Notes: a model not told the origin generated them from the letters alone. A stretch of DNA of 64,000 nucleotides from Lutraria lutraria (GCA_964023205.1 OZ026835.1:7150414-7214413), one strand, 5' to 3'; counted from the stretch's first letter, positions 48,833 through 59,718 are shown. Translations and numbers: made by a program.

Positions 48833-50032
48833 ACGCCGATTTTGCAGATTCGAGACAGCATTAAAAACCGAACATCTTATATTTATGTTTATGCAGTGTT
48901 ATGCTATGATAACAAGCCACACAAAATGATTTCCATTTCTCGAATCGAATTCCGGTATTATGTTTGATTTGAATGTGTTTTCTGCCAGAAAGAAGCATAA
49001 TTATCTATTATTAGACATCGCAAGGATTTTTTTCTTTCGAAAGACTTCCTCGACTAAAACATCTGCACATTTCTTCAAATTGATCAAATTAGAAAATAAA
49101 GAGAATGCTTTCGAGGATAAGAATAGTTTCTCTAACGAATTTCTGGAAATGATTTTTTAGGCGCATAAATAGCAGGAGATTTAAACATTCTGCGTCTCAA
49201 ACTGCAGGATAACTTGCAAGTTGTAAACAATTAAACAAAAAGACCCCACGTTCAACTACAAGCAGAACGATACGATATTGATCAGAACAGCAAGGATGAC
49301 CAAATATTGCTTAACCACACAGCTTGTCTTAGCACGGTCTACGAGAAATAATTCCTTCTAAGTAGCACATAAGAATCGATCAACAACAGCGAACTTCGGT
49401 AATACGCTGGTCGGTCCTGATAGATCAGACATTTTCATTGAGTCTCTTAGTATGGCGCCTTTCTTGTATTTGACATAAATATCTGGTTTTGGCATACAAA
49501 ACTGTACTTCACGAAAACATCATTAACTCGTTCAGCAATGGGTTGATATCGCTTCATCCGGAATAGAAATTATTTCGAGAATGCTTGCATTTTTTATGTT
49601 ATGCAAAGATTAATATTCCATAATTATTGTATCTAATTGCAAAGAAATATTTCAGTAATTATTTGGGTCCATGTGAATTCACTATAGTTGTGTTACGCTA
49701 TATATCGAACATCGAATACTAGTAAACTCGTCCATAAAACAAACGTTATTAAGTGTACATAGTTTTCATTCCGATCCTAGTATAAACTTTAAATGATAAA
49801 AGGGTAGTTTACAATACAGTATAGATCTCAGATATTTATTCGTTTCCTTTTTTAGTCACTTTAAAAGATTTTCTGGATTATTTTCACACCAAATACCAAT
49901 AGAAAATCGGGACCCTGGCTACCGCTGAGCTTTCTCTCATTTGAGGAGATTTTGTTAGACAGTTTACGATCTAACTGTTTTTTTAAAGTATTCTACATTG
50001 TAGTTTCTATTCAATGGATTGACTCTACATTG
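48833..50032. other. Non-coding DNA, no feature recognised
   Basis: AT-rich; one 66-residue frame (48960-49160) of random look. Confidence 0.5.
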
Positions 50033-50216
50033 TACAGTCAATCCTGTGAACAAAGGCCACCCTAGGAGAATAAATAATGTGACCTTTATTGACAGATGGC
50101 CTTTATTCGAAGGTCATTTTGTTCTAAATAATCAAATGGCGGCTTTTAGAAATAATGGCATTTATTCTCCGGGCTGCCTTTATTCGGTGGCGGCCGAAGT
50201 CACAGATTTAACAGTA
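50033..50216 (+). mobile_element. MITE family M2, most complete copy
   Basis: The left end is TACAGTCAATCCTGTG; the right end is CACAGATTTAACAGTA, its imperfect inverse, both with TA. Inside are three direct hallmark blocks (TGACAGATGGCCTTTATTCG, AATGGCATTTATTCTCC, GGGCTGCCTTTATTCGGTGG) and one inverse block near the left end (AAAGGCCACCCTAGGAGAAT). The open frame 50019-50264 simply reads through the element. Confidence 0.8.
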
Positions 50217-50860
50217 CATTGTATTGCAAACAGCAATGTTTGTTTTTGGAGCGTTATCAGTTAATTAACTGACCCGTATGTTGATCAGTTTCAGTAAAGA
50301 GCTTTCAATAGATCATTAAATTATAGTTAAGGGGGAATATGAGCGTTTGAAAGACAAGAATGTAAACATTGGTGTTTATTTCACAGCAATTATTGTTGGA
50401 GAGATAGGGTTATAGAAACAGTAGCTGGCAGCGAAATCTTTGGGATATCACATAAATCATCTAATACGAGTGTTTATACTTTGTATCAATATTTACTTCA
50501 TCCGCAATGAAAATTGTTTATACACTTTTATAACGGTCAATTACCCATCTGTTAAAAGAATCTAAATAGGTCTAGCCAATGAACTACACTGCCACAAAAA
50601 ATAAAGTATGCATTTGGTCACAGGATTTTTCTTGGTATCAAATGTGCAAACTTCACAATATTTTGGTTCAAATTAACATCTGTTGATAATTGAACATGAC
50701 GATATAATGTTAATACATTTGTATTACAATTCACTACCTAACGATTCGCTCTATAACCGCTAATAACAGCGAATCCTTAATATTGAAACAAAATAAATTC
50801 CGATGTCAATAAAAACTATAATGGTAAAAAAGAAAACATAACTCAAATTAAGTTCCAACA

Positions 50861-50884
50861 CGTTTCGTAGCTTACTTCGTCAGG
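50861..50884 (-). ncRNA. Hammerhead-ribozyme-like core (candidate)
   Basis: The minus strand reads CTGACGA, a short arm, then GAAACG. The hammerhead consensus is CUGANGA, stem II, GAAA. Between the two boxes GTA and TAC can pair around AGC, leaving one extra A after the first box. Such motifs are known from Penelope-like retroelements and retrozymes. I could not place stem III or a cleavage site with confidence, so this is a motif match and not a proven ribozyme. Confidence 0.35.
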
Positions 50885-51977
50885 CAACTAGTTTAATTAT
50901 TGTAATTGTATTATAATATAGATTATATGAATGTTTTAATCAAAGGCATTTTCTCATTTATCAGAAGATTTTGCACATTTTTGATTCTCAACTAATAGTT
51001 AAAGCTCAAAAAGTTCTGTCCACAATAATTTTATTTATGTTCAATTATCTTTAAAAGTGATGTATACATGTTGAAATGTATAGTCTTATATCATATTTAA
51101 ATTATTTCAAGCAAGATATATGTACAAGTAGACATGTTACTAATGCCTAAAAGGAGTCCATCTGTCTTGATACTAAATTACGCCAGTTCCTTTATCATAT
51201 ATAAATAATTCATTTAATTCTCAGAAAAAAGACCATCCCAGATTAAAGGCAAACTGAAAATGTGGTCTTCACAGACTGTGATGCCTGTAACATCATCCTT
51301 ATTTCAGATTTCTACATTCTACACGAAACCAGTCTATTTATCCATGATTTATGTTACGTATTTCCGATAGATGGAGAGATAAAAAAAATCAAATGATTTG
51401 TTGGGGAATATCATCAATGTACGACAGATGTTCTGTGTGATAAAACAGATGTAAATATATAGAGTAACATTTCACTAGCTCATCATTGTGATTTCTCGCA
51501 AAAAAATGTAGCACACGGAAAGAGGCATTTTGAATCAAACTTATACTTTTGTCTAGCAAAATCTATTTAATATCCACATAACCTCAAAACTATATACATT
51601 TGACATTCATTATACAAACTGTACTGAAAGTTTCTTTGTGACCAAAATTGTTTTTTTTTTAATTGAGAAGTTTCACTGTACTTAATTAAATAAAACCGAA
51701 TTGTATTTCATCTGTTTAATGACCCATACGCAGCTATGATAATTTCCAATCATTATTGGAAGTATCTTTTCATTGAGAGGTTAAATTGACTATACAAACG
51801 TTGACAAACAAGGAAATGTTTGATGGTCTCCATTGAATGGTCTACGTTTTAACACAGGTTTGTCTGTTTGCTATGTACAGTCCGTCAACTCATGAATGTA
51901 CACATTCATGCATGTATCAATTACTATTACGTGTATTCGATTCGATCCTTAAGACTATATAGCTCTTTAATTTAAAA
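50885..51977. other. Non-coding DNA with one short palindrome
   Basis: AT-rich. CATGAATGT and its inverse ACATTCATG form a 20-bp palindrome with a 2-base centre at 51891-51910. Nothing else was recognised. Confidence 0.5.
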
Positions 51978-52160
51978 TATAGTCAAACATGTGTTAACAA
52001 TCACCTTCAAATTAAGACCACCCTGTTAATAAGGGTCACTATCTTAAAAGCCTCCATTGACATTTCTGAATAAATTCACCTCCCACTAAAGGTCACCCGT
52101 CATAAAGGCCGCATAATGTCTTTCCCAATATGTTAGCCTTTGATCACAGGTTTGACTGTT
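51978..52160 (-). mobile_element. MITE family M2, copy 7
   Basis: The left end is TATAGTCAAACATGTG; the right end is CACAGGTTTGACTGT. Inverse hallmark blocks (TTCAAATTAAGACCACC, CACCTCCCACTAAAGGTCAC) and the internal ATGTCTTTCCCAA are shared with the 8082 copy. Confidence 0.72.
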
Positions 52161-52366
52161 TGTTTAGTCTTTGGAGATTTTTTTCACCACTGAATACAAT
52201 GTCTACCTGGAACATATGCAAATACGGTCTTTAAAGACAAGTTAAGTTTAGTTTTTGAATAAAATTGGTTCATCCACTGAATAACATCTTCCTAAAATAC
52301 AGCCAAACATGGTCATTACAGATATACATGCCCGAGCCTCACTCTTGTAGCATCAACCACTTCTGA

Positions 52367-52546
52367 TACAGTACAACCTCTGTAGAGCAACAACCTGTGG
52401 AAGCTGCAAATATTGGCCGTTGTTTAGAGGTTGTTGCTCTACAGAGGTTAAATTTAGAGTAATTATCAGCTTAGGGAAATTTTGCAGGTGTTGTTATAGA
52501 GAGGTTGTTGCTTTACAGAGGGCCGCTCTGGAGAGGTTTTACTGTA
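52367..52546 (+). mobile_element. MITE family M1, copy 3
   Basis: The left end is TA then CAGTACAACCTCTGTAGAGC; the right end is GAGAGGTTTTACTG then TA. Four AACCTCT/AGAGGTT-type blocks alternate in orientation across the element (GAGCAACAACCT, TTAGAGGTTGTTGCTCTACA, GAGAGGTTGTTGCTTTACAG). The element could fold almost end to end. The open frame 52420-52602 starts inside it. Confidence 0.82.
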
Positions 52547-53037
52547 TACATTTTTTCTCTCTTTCTAGAATATCTTGTCAACCAATGGGGATTATGCCAT
52601 AACATTAAGAAGTCATTTTTATTCAACAATTGTTAATTAACGGTTCTTATCGAATTTTTTTACAAATCTACCGCATATCAATAACCCGGAACTTTACTAG
52701 TTTTCCCGTAAATAGTTGATACATTAACGATCATTTAGTAAGTATATTGCATGTCTGAAAGCAACCCAGCTTATGAATTATTAACAAATAATTCAGAGAA
52801 TGCCAATGAGAAATATTTAAACATTTTCTCGATTGGCACTCGATGCGTTTTTCTCTACAGAGAAGATAGGTTTCGTATAAATGCCGTATCGGACCGTATT
52901 AAACACTCCCGGTCGCTTTTCTATACATGTTATATATACCGTATTCCAAAGTACACTAATAAATAATTAAATTTGCAGCGAGGAAGTTAGTTAAATAGAT
53001 AGATCGGTATAGACTGACTAGAATAACGAATACTCAT
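52547..53037. other. Non-coding DNA, no feature recognised
   Basis: AT-rich; one 71-residue frame (52751-52966) of ordinary but unrecognised composition. Confidence 0.45.
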
Positions 53038-53168
53038 TTGGTTAGAGTTAGGGGCATATTCAATTAAAGCTTGCTATAGTTAGGGGGCATCTTAAATTAA
53101 AGCCTGCTATAGTGAGGTGACATCTTTAATTAAAACTGGTTGCAGTCATAGGGGGACTTGAATCAAAT
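53038..53168 (+). repeat. Degenerate 33-bp tandem repeat, four units
   Basis: Units start at 53038, 53071, 53104 and 53137. The shared core is TGCTATAGTTAGGGGGCATC followed by TTAAATTAAAGC, with each unit differing at several positions. Old and decaying, in contrast with the sharp 65-bp array. Confidence 0.8.
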
Positions 53169-54449
53169 AGAAGCAGGACAGTGAATTAACAAAATAATAC
53201 AGTACATCTAAATGCCACTTACCGATTTTCCATTCGTTATCAGCTAAAGTGAATAAAAAAGTTATTCCAGTTTTGCACTGACAGTTGTCACATAAAAACA
53301 CAGTAGACACATCCAAAAAAATAACTGAAATCTAACTGCATGAGTGAACTTGTTTATACTTCCTTGTTATACGATCGATCTTCACGTGCTTAGATGACAA
53401 AATTAATAAAATCACCAACATTACCTTACTATCGCTAAAATAAGGTTAAAGTTTTGTTGAGACATCCAAATATTCCAAATAAAGCATCCAAAATCATATA
53501 GAATTTTATGATAATATAAATATTATTATACACTATGTCAATTATCTGTTGTCGTTATCCAAAACAAATTTCAATGAAAATTATATTTGCACAACGCAAT
53601 CACATCATTGTAAATTATGAAAGTTTGTTGATATATTTGTCTATAATTAAACAAACAAATAGTTTCCTATTCAGTAAAATACTGAGCTTATTTTCCCATG
53701 AAATTATTTAAAGCTAGTTTTGTCCATTCAACACACAATATTGACTTCCAACGTAACGTAGAATTGTTACACCCAATTTTACAAATACTTCCAAGTCTAA
53801 TAAGAGATATCGTAAACATACGATCCCACCAGCTATACAAGAGACACGTTCTACGTTGAAACCAATATCCACAAACAAAACATTGTGCATCGTCTGCTAA
53901 AACAGTCTGTTCCTCACAGAAGCGATTTAAGCAGTTTCATTCAATAACGATATTAATTTCAAATCTTGAATTCATCCAAAAGACAAAAATACACGTGATA
54001 TTCCCTTCATAAACTCCCACAATCACTCTTGTTCCCTCGATGTGATCAAAATAACGGTATTCATTCGCTGTGGTACAAAATTGTTAACTTAGGGAACATG
54101 TGTGCTTGTTTGAATCAATATATCGACGCTTTGAAAACTGTGTGAGGCTGTCTTGTTCTGTCTCAACCAGAAGTCTTTGCCTAAATCTAGTTAAGTCTTC
54201 AGGCTTTTGTTCGGTCATTTATTGGAGAATGATATAAGATGACAAAAGACCTTTTGTAGAGCAATTTGTCCCGTGAACAGCGATCATTCGAAGCAAATAA
54301 AGAATGTCAACTGAGAAACCAATGTAAACAATAATCAAGAAGATAATGAGTATATTTACTTAGCTGTTATCTGGAGTGTCAGTGCCTTTTGTTTTTCAAA
54401 CGGTTCAAATAATTATTCTTTTGTTCTAATAGTTTACAGTGAATACAGT
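53169..54449. other. Non-coding DNA, no feature recognised
   Basis: AT-rich spacer without notable frames or repeats. Confidence 0.5.
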
Positions 54450-54567
54450 CAAGGCGATCTGTGCATCAACTGATGATAAGAATGATAATAATGATGTTGA
54501 ACATAATGATGAAATTGGAGGTGGTGGTGCTGTTTGTGCTGATGATGATATTTATCTGCTCATCTAT
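54450..54567 (+). repeat. Degenerate GAT/GGT triplet tract, left of SINE
   Basis: Read in the GAT phase it gives an open acidic frame (DDKNDNNDVEHNDEIGGGG and onwards). A similar short tract (GCTGCTGATTATGATGG, GATGATGATGATGTTGGTGG) resumes at 54969-55027 on the other side of the family B SINE, so the SINE appears to have landed in the repeat. Confidence 0.6.
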
Positions 54568-54568
54568 T

Positions 54569-54958
54569 CGACAGATATGGTCATTTGAAGGCTTTCTCAG
54601 GGAAAGGGGAGATAAGACACAGGCGATATTTTCCGGGTTCTTTTTAGTGTCCGGTGTTAAGCACCGATACATACCTCACGTGTTTCCTGTAATTTCTTAA
54701 CACAGTACTTAGTTGGGATGGGATACATCTCCCAGTTTGGGATGGGATACATCTCCAAGTTGGAACGGGATATATCTCCCAGTTGGGATGGGATACATCT
54801 CCCAGTTGGGATGGGATACATCTCCCAGTTGGGATGGGATACATCTCCCAGTTGGGATGGGATACATCTCCCAGTCGGGATGTGATACATCTCCCAGTTG
54901 GGATGGGATAATCTCCCATTCAGCAACTCAGTGCGTTTCTACTAGACAACCGATCATC
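54569..54958 (-). mobile_element. tRNA-derived SINE, family B, copy with internal minisatellite
   Basis: The left block CGACAGATATGGTCATTTGA, then GGGTTCTTTTTAGTGTCCGG and TTTCCTGTAATTTCTTAACA, match the other family B copies. The right end TCTACTAGACAACCGATCATC matches the head side. The segment between, where the other copies have their B box, is occupied by a nine-unit 23-bp tandem array (54713-54919). The B box itself is gone. Confidence 0.75.
54713..54919 (+). repeat. 23-bp minisatellite inside a SINE, nine units
   Basis: The unit begins TTGGGATGGGATACATCTCC and ends CAG. Unit starts fall at 54713, 54736, 54760, 54783, 54806, 54829, 54852, 54875 and 54898. Four consecutive central units (54783-54874) are identical; the edge units carry substitutions, the usual pattern of unequal exchange. 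Because 23 is not a multiple of three, every frame is open through many units, giving false repetitive proteins on both strands (54644-54997). Confidence 0.95.
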
Positions 54959-55030
54959 ACTTTTCGTGCTGCTGATTATGATGGCTTGGGAAGTTGAAAT
55001 GTTGGTGATGATGATGATGTTGGTGGTGAA

Positions 55031-55946
55031 AGAGGTCTGAGATATTTCCAGTCGGAAACTATATTTTATTATGATCAAGTTTTTAGAATGTATGCAACTT
55101 TCCTAGAAATTTTAGAAAGTAATCGTGGTGGCCTCCCAGTCTTGTCATGGCAGGAAAACGCCAACATGGATTTGCTATCTGCTATTCTTTGCAGTCTTTG
55201 GCCAGACACCAGCGTTGATATCAAGATAACCATACGTTAAAATATGTCAATACTTTAATTTCTATAACCTATTGTTAGGCTTCCAGTCCTGTGGCAAGCT
55301 AGACTATCTTATTTTGACGTCTTCCATCAAATCAAAGATATTTTTTCTAGTATGTAAAAACTCGTTATTTGGAACGTTCGTCAGCTTTGTTGTTTTCCGG
55401 TTACCAATATTCTGATATTTTCTCTACGTCTGGATTTTGTGTCGTAAAAGACGTATCCATGAATAATAATGAAGGTATAATGATACGTTTAGCTATTTGT
55501 TTTTCTTGGAAGAAATTGCGCTCATGAAAACCTTTTGTTAACAATATCTATGAACAGAAAGTAGGCGGAGCTTTTGTATGTTTACTAATGCCACCAATGA
55601 TTATAGGTTTGTAGGATAATGAGTTCTCCGTTTCACAGCTCTAAATTTTATATATCTCAACAGACTGATGGAAAATGAAATATCATTAAATAATGAAACC
55701 GCAGGAAATTTAATCATTATGATAATTGCGCATCAATTAAGAATGTTGTGAATCGTTTTGAAAATGTTCGATGAAAAGATATTAATGATGCGTAATCAGA
55801 GGCTCGTATTAAGATTGATAATGTTGATCATATTAAAAAATGGAATGAACGATACAGTGTCATAAATAATGAATCAGGCGTTAGATTTAAAAGTATAGAT
55901 ACGGAACGGTCTAGTAGATGATAATATGGCTGTGACATGCTCGTGT
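55031..55946. other. Non-coding DNA, no feature recognised
   Basis: AT-rich spacer; nothing recognised. Confidence 0.5.
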
Positions 55947-55949
55947 TTA

Positions 55950-56081
55950 TTACACATCTTCACCATCAGCTGTACTCTCTTGTTTCTCTTCATCCACATC
56001 ATCAGCTGTTACTTCATCAGTGTTTATCATTATAGTAACACCATTATCCTCTTCAGTATCAGTGGCAACAACGACAACAAA
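55950..56081 (-). other. Acidic open frame in triplet phase (decayed repeat or exon end)
   Basis: On the minus strand 43 codons run from just after a TGA to TAA TAA (55947-55952). After a Val run they read as an acidic tail (TDTEEDNGVTIMINTDEV, then DDVDEEKQESTADGEDV). Codon variety (GAG, GAA, AAA, CAA, AGT) is richer than a plain GAT repeat. Directly upstream on that strand the same triplet phase continues as GTT-rich sequence for about 250 bp, which argues for repeat origin. Confidence 0.3.
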
Positions 56082-56330
56082 TCAACAACAAAAATATGAT
56101 CAGTAACAATAGCAGACTGTAAACGGATAAAACAACAACAACAACTGTCATAACAACAAGACATGCAACAACGTTAACATCAGCAACAATATCAATAACA
56201 CCAGTTGTAGCATAAACAACAGCTATAGGTATGATAACATCAAAAGCTGCAACAACACTTAAATCAAATACATGTAACAATAGTATCGTTATAATCTATC
56301 TTAACAACAACAAAAATTATAACAACATCA
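56058..56330 (+). repeat. Degenerate CAA-phase triplet tract
   Basis: Persistent CAACAAC/AACATCA words at three-base spacing across about 270 bp. The minus-strand frame 56059-56280 is a Val/Leu-rich by-product. Confidence 0.75.
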
Positions 56331-56522
56331 AGACACAATCTAGAGCATCATTGACAAAAAAAATTAAAATACACTCATACATTATATGGATTTTATTTAT
56401 CTTCACAAAATAAATCAACCCATCAAAATTTCTCAACAGACGTAGTAGCCGAAACAACAATGCTAGCAATGGTATTATTAACCGCTCAAAGGAAAACTAA
56501 CCACTAATCAACTGTCACAATA

Positions 56523-56747
56523 GCCACGTCTGTGGTCCAGTGGTTAGTGCCTGGATTTCTAACCCAGCAATCCGGGTTCAATACCTGGTCGCGGCAGACC
56601 AGACCCTTCCATGAAAATTTGACAACAATGACGATTTTCCTCTAAATTCCGGAGAAGTAGCCGATTCCAAGTTAGAACTGGTTAGAATACCGAATCAGTC
56701 GTCATGTAAAACTGAAAACTGAAAATTGACGTTAAACTCGTTAAAAC
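56523..56747 (+). mobile_element. tRNA-derived SINE, family C, plus-strand copy
   Basis: The A box is TGTGGTCCAGTGGTTAGTGC; the anticodon-like loop is TTTCTAA; the B box is GGGTTCAATACC. The body has GTCGCGGCAGACCAGACCC and AGAACTGGTTAGAATACCGA. It ends in AATTGACGTTAAACTCGTT, the family's GTTAAAC tail. The match to 24821 and 45855 (both minus) is clearest around GTCGCGGCAG and TTAGAATAC. Confidence 0.82.
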
Positions 56748-59159
56748 TATCTTAACAGTCTGTCGTTCAATCAAACTGTTTGATTTCTTGTAAATAATTT
56801 CGTTTTGAGCTACTTGCGCTTTTGGATATTGTAGAAATGTTCGAGCTTCGTGATCTGACGAACATGTATTGATACAACCATTGACTACAAATCTTCTTAT
56901 AGAGACGAAATGTGTACAAATATATTATTATAATCAACGAATAAAAAAGCATCGATAGAATTTGACACCGTCTTATAAAGGATTCAGTGGTTAATCGACA
57001 TTTGCACAATCAACTGACGACAAATACTTGTATTCTTGTCTTCGCACAAAGATAAGACATAATCAACGACCTTCATTTTATACAATTTAATTTATATAGA
57101 AAATACTTCACTATCTTTCATCATTTCAAAATTTTGAATTTAACCTATTTAATTACAATTACAAATTCGTGAAGAAAACTTACAAATCATATTACCGCTT
57201 GAAAGAAAATACCGTTTAATGTGACATTACCCTTTGATTATTTCTTTTACCGACTGTTTGTTCACGACAAAGTAGTGTCAACACATCAGGCGGGTGTTAC
57301 ATTTCGCTTGTTCGTCGTATGGGAACCTCTAAAATATTCACAATGGAAATATTTTTGAAATTCATTTCTACTTATAATGTTCAAACTTGTTGGCAAAGCT
57401 TTACATTTTATCAATGGGGTTTGTGTGCAGAATGCTATTTCAAACAAAATGAACTGAAAATACTAGTCCCAGCGTTGGTATAGATCTACAATGGACGTAA
57501 CACTGACAGGCCTTCACGTGTCGAGGTTATGCTTGTAGAAATTCCACAGGATTTTTTTAACTCGTCGCCTCATGTACGTTATTGAAAAATGGTTAAATAA
57601 CAGACACACGCAGGCAAAAAGGAAACAAACAATGAACTATAAGATCATTGCTGGTTACCTAAGCTTGCGAAGTGACCTACTTTCTCTTTTTTTTTGTTTT
57701 TATTACACTTTGTCAATTAGTCAATAATTAGATTTTCGCCATATATTTTTCCCAAATGTGTCTGTTTATTTTTTTAACTCTCCGTCATTTTCTCTATCGG
57801 CATCTGAAACCTCACCCAGGGACCACTTCAATATTAACGACCCCTTATTTTATTTATTTTTCGTTAGCTTTCTAAAGTCGTTACTCGCTCGTTGTGCATG
57901 AATTTTTATGCGGACTAAAATAAATTACGTTTTCTATATCCGCCATGCAATTGGTAAACTAATTCCCGTTCTATGCTGCAGTGAAACTCTATGTAAGTTC
58001 AAGTTTCCCTGCATGAGTTCTTTCAGTACTTTGATTAACATCTACGTTAGTTTTTTTCATAATATCAAGATGTGACCGTATTACAAACTGTACCTATTAC
58101 GACATGGTACGTTATTGACCCTTCTTTAATTACAGGCTAATTTCATTTTGAGGCCACTTCAGAGTTAATTAATAACCATTCATGTTCGGAGCGGATTACA
58201 ATAATTTCAACATGAAAATAATTCTACGACAATACTTATATGTTGTACAATAAGTGGTTGTAGAATAGAGGTTTGCTGTATGACATAAAACAAAATCGAC
58301 TTTTTAATGCTTGAATTTTTTTAATTCTTTTTTTTTCATCCTGAGTTATAAATGCATGTCAATGTAATTCAAAATTCATACAATATTTATATTGTATGTC
58401 ATTTTTTGTCTCCCTGATGTACTCGTATATATGTCAAAATTAGTTCTATATTATTTTCGATACCATGCGGAATGGGTACATTCTAAAAATGGATATGATC
58501 ATTTTAGGCCAAAGACTTTTTATGCATGCATGTGTATTAAAAACATCCTTCGATGTTTTGCCCACGCATTTTTTATTATAAAAATAACCAATAAATTAAC
58601 TAATTAACTCATGAATAATTAAAACGAAACAATTAATGAATGTCTATTGATTCACATTTAACCATTTGAAATATTACAATTAATTAAATCAACCGAAAGA
58701 TTTTCAATTTACAGTGATATCCCGCTATAAAGGACATTCCAAAAATAAGGAGTGTATTATAACGAAAGAAAATCTGCCTGACTTTTCAAACCATTTGGGC
58801 TTATTTAAAACAACACTAAGTTTGTTATAGATTAGTTTAGCTAGATTTATCCGATTCTATGAAGTGGCGTTTTTCAAATCGGTATAGATACATCGACTTA
58901 TTTTAATGAGAATATGTAGCTTTATTAATCATTTGCATGATGGTATCTTTATTTAAGCTATCACAAAGAAATTAATGAAAATATCAGTGACTAGAATGAA
59001 ACTTCATGCTGTACAATAATATACAACAATTGAGCAAGGCAGCACACACAGTCCTAATACAGTTACACAAAATATTACTAACTGTTTTCCGGTCGAATTA
59101 GGCCAAATCTGATACAATACAAGTTGAAGTAGTCAATATCAATTTAATTAAATATCGCG
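56748..59159. other. Non-coding DNA, 2.4 kb, no feature recognised
   Basis: AT-rich. TACAGTGATATCCCGCTATA at 58710 looks like an isolated transposon end (CAGT next to TA), but I find no partner end nearby. Frames of 71-80 residues look random. Confidence 0.5.
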
Positions 59160-59250
59160 ATATGGGTCGGAACCGTACCGATACGTATTGATTTTGGATC
59201 GTATTCAATATACCGGTATACCGGTATAATCGCACATCACTACAACACAG
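59160..59250 (-). mobile_element. Possible hAT-like transposon end
   Basis: The minus strand reads GTAGTGATGTGCGATTATAC, then ACCGGTATACCGGTATA, then GTATCGGTACGGTTCCGACC. Ends of the TAGTGATGTGCGAT type followed by CCGGTA repeats are familiar from animal hAT-like non-autonomous elements. The other end and an 8-bp target duplication were not found. Confidence 0.35.
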
Positions 59251-59690
59251 TATAATTACAAATGTGTATCGAAAAAAATGCTGTCATTTCTACAACTGTT
59301 AGACAATATACCAAAAGCAACAATTAAAAACAAATCGATGTTTCATTCTAAACTAGGCTTAATTTCTGAATTTAACTTGTCGGATTTGGCCGTTTTTTGC
59401 ACTTTGTCGATTATTAGCAAGAAGCTCTGCAGGAAGCCAAATTTGATCGTGCATATAAAGACAAATTTATAGAAGAGCGAGTGTTTATTTGAACGATAAT
59501 AATTAGATCAATAAATAAATATGGCGCATTTGTGAAAGTGTGGAGAAAATATCTGCGTTATACAGAACGACGCTAAACTATTTAGCAGGACTCACTTATA
59601 AATACGTAATACTATACAATATATTATGTAAAAAAGAAGTCTAACTTCAGCAAAACTTAAATTGTTTATTCAATTTATTTAAACTCTCAA
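59251..59690. other. Non-coding DNA, no feature recognised
   Basis: AT-rich; one 64-residue frame (59278-59472) without recognised features. Confidence 0.5.
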
Positions 59691-59718
59691 CGTTTCGGCC
59701 ATATTGGCTTTCATCAGG
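59691..59718 (-). ncRNA. Hammerhead-ribozyme-like core (candidate)
   Basis: The minus strand reads CTGATGA, then AAGCC, loop AATAT, GGCC, then GAAACG. GCC pairs with GGC to give a short stem II between the two conserved boxes of the hammerhead core. As at 50861 there is extra A between box and stem. Stem I, stem III and the cleavage nucleotide are not clear. Penelope-like retroelement ends carry such motifs; no PLE reverse transcriptase is visible here. Confidence 0.4.

Noticed and set aside
50019..50264. 81-residue frame
   Set aside because: Reads through MITE M2 from end to end.
54644..54997. Repetitive open frames on both strands (WDTSPSWDGIHLPVGMGYIS-type units)
   Set aside because: They are the 23-bp minisatellite read through; because 23 is not a multiple of three all frames cycle and stay open.
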